Part shown: positions 14,257 through 14,881 of the stretch, piece by piece
How positions within the stretch are numbered: the first letter of the stretch is position 1
How the letters are laid out: every line of letters starts with the position of its first letter
NCBI GenBank assembly: GCA_041180805.1
Contig: JBEGQX010000197.1
Location: 1-14,881 of the forward strand
Direction of reading: 5' to 3'
DNA: 14,881 nt
Source: JBEGQX01 sp041180805
GTDB lineage: Bacteria; Planctomycetota; Planctomycetia; Gemmatales; Gemmataceae
Program-made: the position numbers and the translations under genes
Notes under the pieces: generated by a model
The model's database searches: none
Told to the model about the DNA's origin: nothing
What the model saw: only the letters and a program-made list of their open reading frames with translations

Positions 14257-14312
14257 CGCTTTGAATGTTGTACCATGACAGGACAACAAACCCAACAGCA
14301 AGGATTCCACCC

Positions 14313-14881
14313 ATGTGCCTGAAACGCTTCCTCTTCGCATTGGTTGCAACCGTGGCATTCCATTCCAACCTGATAGCACAGGATGACCCAAAAGCGGTGA
14401 TCCAAAAGGCAATTGATGCCCAGGGTGGCAAGGACGCGTTGGTAAAGGCTCAAAAGTGTCGTCGAACCAGTTCCGGGGTATTCAATTTTGGCCAGACGCA
14501 GAATTTTTCCGACGAGTTTGTGATTTCCCTGCCGGACAAGCTTCGCCTCACCATCAACCTCACCATGGCTGAACGGCTTGTTCTTTGCATGAACGGTGAT
14601 AAGGGCTGGTCCAGCGCCAGCGGCATTGCCCAAGAACTACCCAAGGAAAAGATTGCGGAACTGAAGGACGAGGCTTATTTCCTGCGGGTGATTAATCTGG
14701 TTGATTTGTTGGGTCAGAATGCGAAGCTTGCTTCTTTGCCCGAAAGCAAGGTAAATGGGGCTGCAGTCAAGGGTGTTAAAGCTTCCATCCAAGGGGGTAC
14801 CGAGGTTTCACTTTATTTTGACAAAATCACCGGCCTTCTCTCCAAGGCTGAAAGAAAAAGCAAGCAGTCTGGCGTGGATGT
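14313..14881 (+). CDS. Secreted LolA-like protein, C-terminus beyond the window
   Basis: An ATG at 14313, with AAGGA eight bases upstream, opens a frame that stays open to the right edge (189 codons seen). A Sec signal peptide is clear (MCLKRFLFALVATVAFHSNLIAQ). The mature part begins DDPKAVIQKAIDAQGGKDAL and then alternates short strands (SGVFNFGQTQNFSDEFVISL, KLRLTINL, VSLYFDKITGLLSKAER). This matches the outer-membrane-lipoprotein-sorting (LolA/LolB-like) fold proteins common in planctomycetes, in which the opening AQGG helix is typical. Most of these are uncharacterised; they may bind lipid or lipoprotein in the periplasm. It diverges from the isomerase gene across a 98-bp gap with an inverted repeat. 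Confidence 0.78.
   Translation, partial: MCLKRFLFALVATVAFHSNLIAQDDPKAVIQKAIDAQGGKDALVKAQKCRRTSSGVFNFGQTQNFSDEFVISLPDKLRLTINLTMAERLVLCMNGDKGWSSASGIAQELPKEKIAELKDEAYFLRVINLVDLLGQNAKLASLPESKVNGAAVKGVKASIQGGTEVSLYFDKITGLLSKAERKSKQSGVD

Noticed and set aside
14215..14412. N-terminal extension of the isomerase to 14412
   Set aside because: It overlaps the signal-peptide region of the divergent LolA-like gene, and the TIM barrel's first strand begins at 14214 with a Shine-Dalgarno.
1..14881. CRISPR array, insertion sequence, prophage, toxin-antitoxin or defence system
   Set aside because: I found no regularly spaced repeats, transposase or integrase motifs, terminal inverted repeats, or recognisable defence domains on either strand.

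Overview
The window reads as a chromosomal segment from a planctomycete (Planctomycetota, or close PVC relative). The clearest sign is a large secreted protein that joins an N-terminal beta-propeller dehydrogenase-type domain, a HEAT-like middle and a C-terminal CxxCH cytochrome domain, an architecture largely confined to that group. A secreted type I sulfatase, two neutral-ceramidase-like hydrolases, a xylose-isomerase-like epimerase and a SpoIIE-type phosphatase fit the same setting. I see no rRNA, tRNA, CRISPR array, insertion sequence, phage gene or conjugation gene. Eleven protein genes are supported, two of them cut by the window edges. Several real starts are shorter than the longest open frame, and two are non-ATG (GTG for the sulfatase, TTG for the phosphatase), chosen from Shine-Dalgarno position and signal-peptide logic.

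Layout. Positions 1-2492 (minus strand) hold a two-gene unit: sulfatase, then after 28 bp a Tat-type ceramidase-like hydrolase running off the left edge. Positions 2590-5986 form a visibly more AT-rich block: a TylF-like methyltransferase (minus), an unrecognised 312-residue protein built around an internal duplication (minus), and a divergent membrane acyltransferase (plus). Positions 6148-10499 (minus) are a second two-gene unit: the large cytochrome-bearing dehydrogenase-type protein, then after 20 bp a second ceramidase-like hydrolase. An APC-superfamily permease (10606-12045, plus) diverges from it across a 106-bp gap that holds a perfect palindromic TATAAT core. A SpoIIE/PP2C-type phosphatase with a degenerate receiver domain follows (12142-13335, plus). 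A strong intrinsic terminator separates it from a convergent sugar isomerase/epimerase gene (13396-14214, minus). That gene diverges from a secreted LolA-like protein (14313 to the right edge, plus) across a gap holding a perfect 7+4+7 inverted repeat.

How the genes may work together (inference). Two independent export units each end in a ceramidase-like amide hydrolase, paired once with a sulfatase and once with a heme-bearing oxidoreductase-like protein. A permease for amino acids or amines faces the second unit. This fits extracytoplasmic breakdown of complex sulfated or N-acylated substrates with uptake of the products. The methyltransferase and acyltransferase in the AT-rich block look like surface-glycan or secondary-metabolite decoration enzymes. 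The phosphatase is a signalling output protein with no partner kinase or anti-sigma factor in view.
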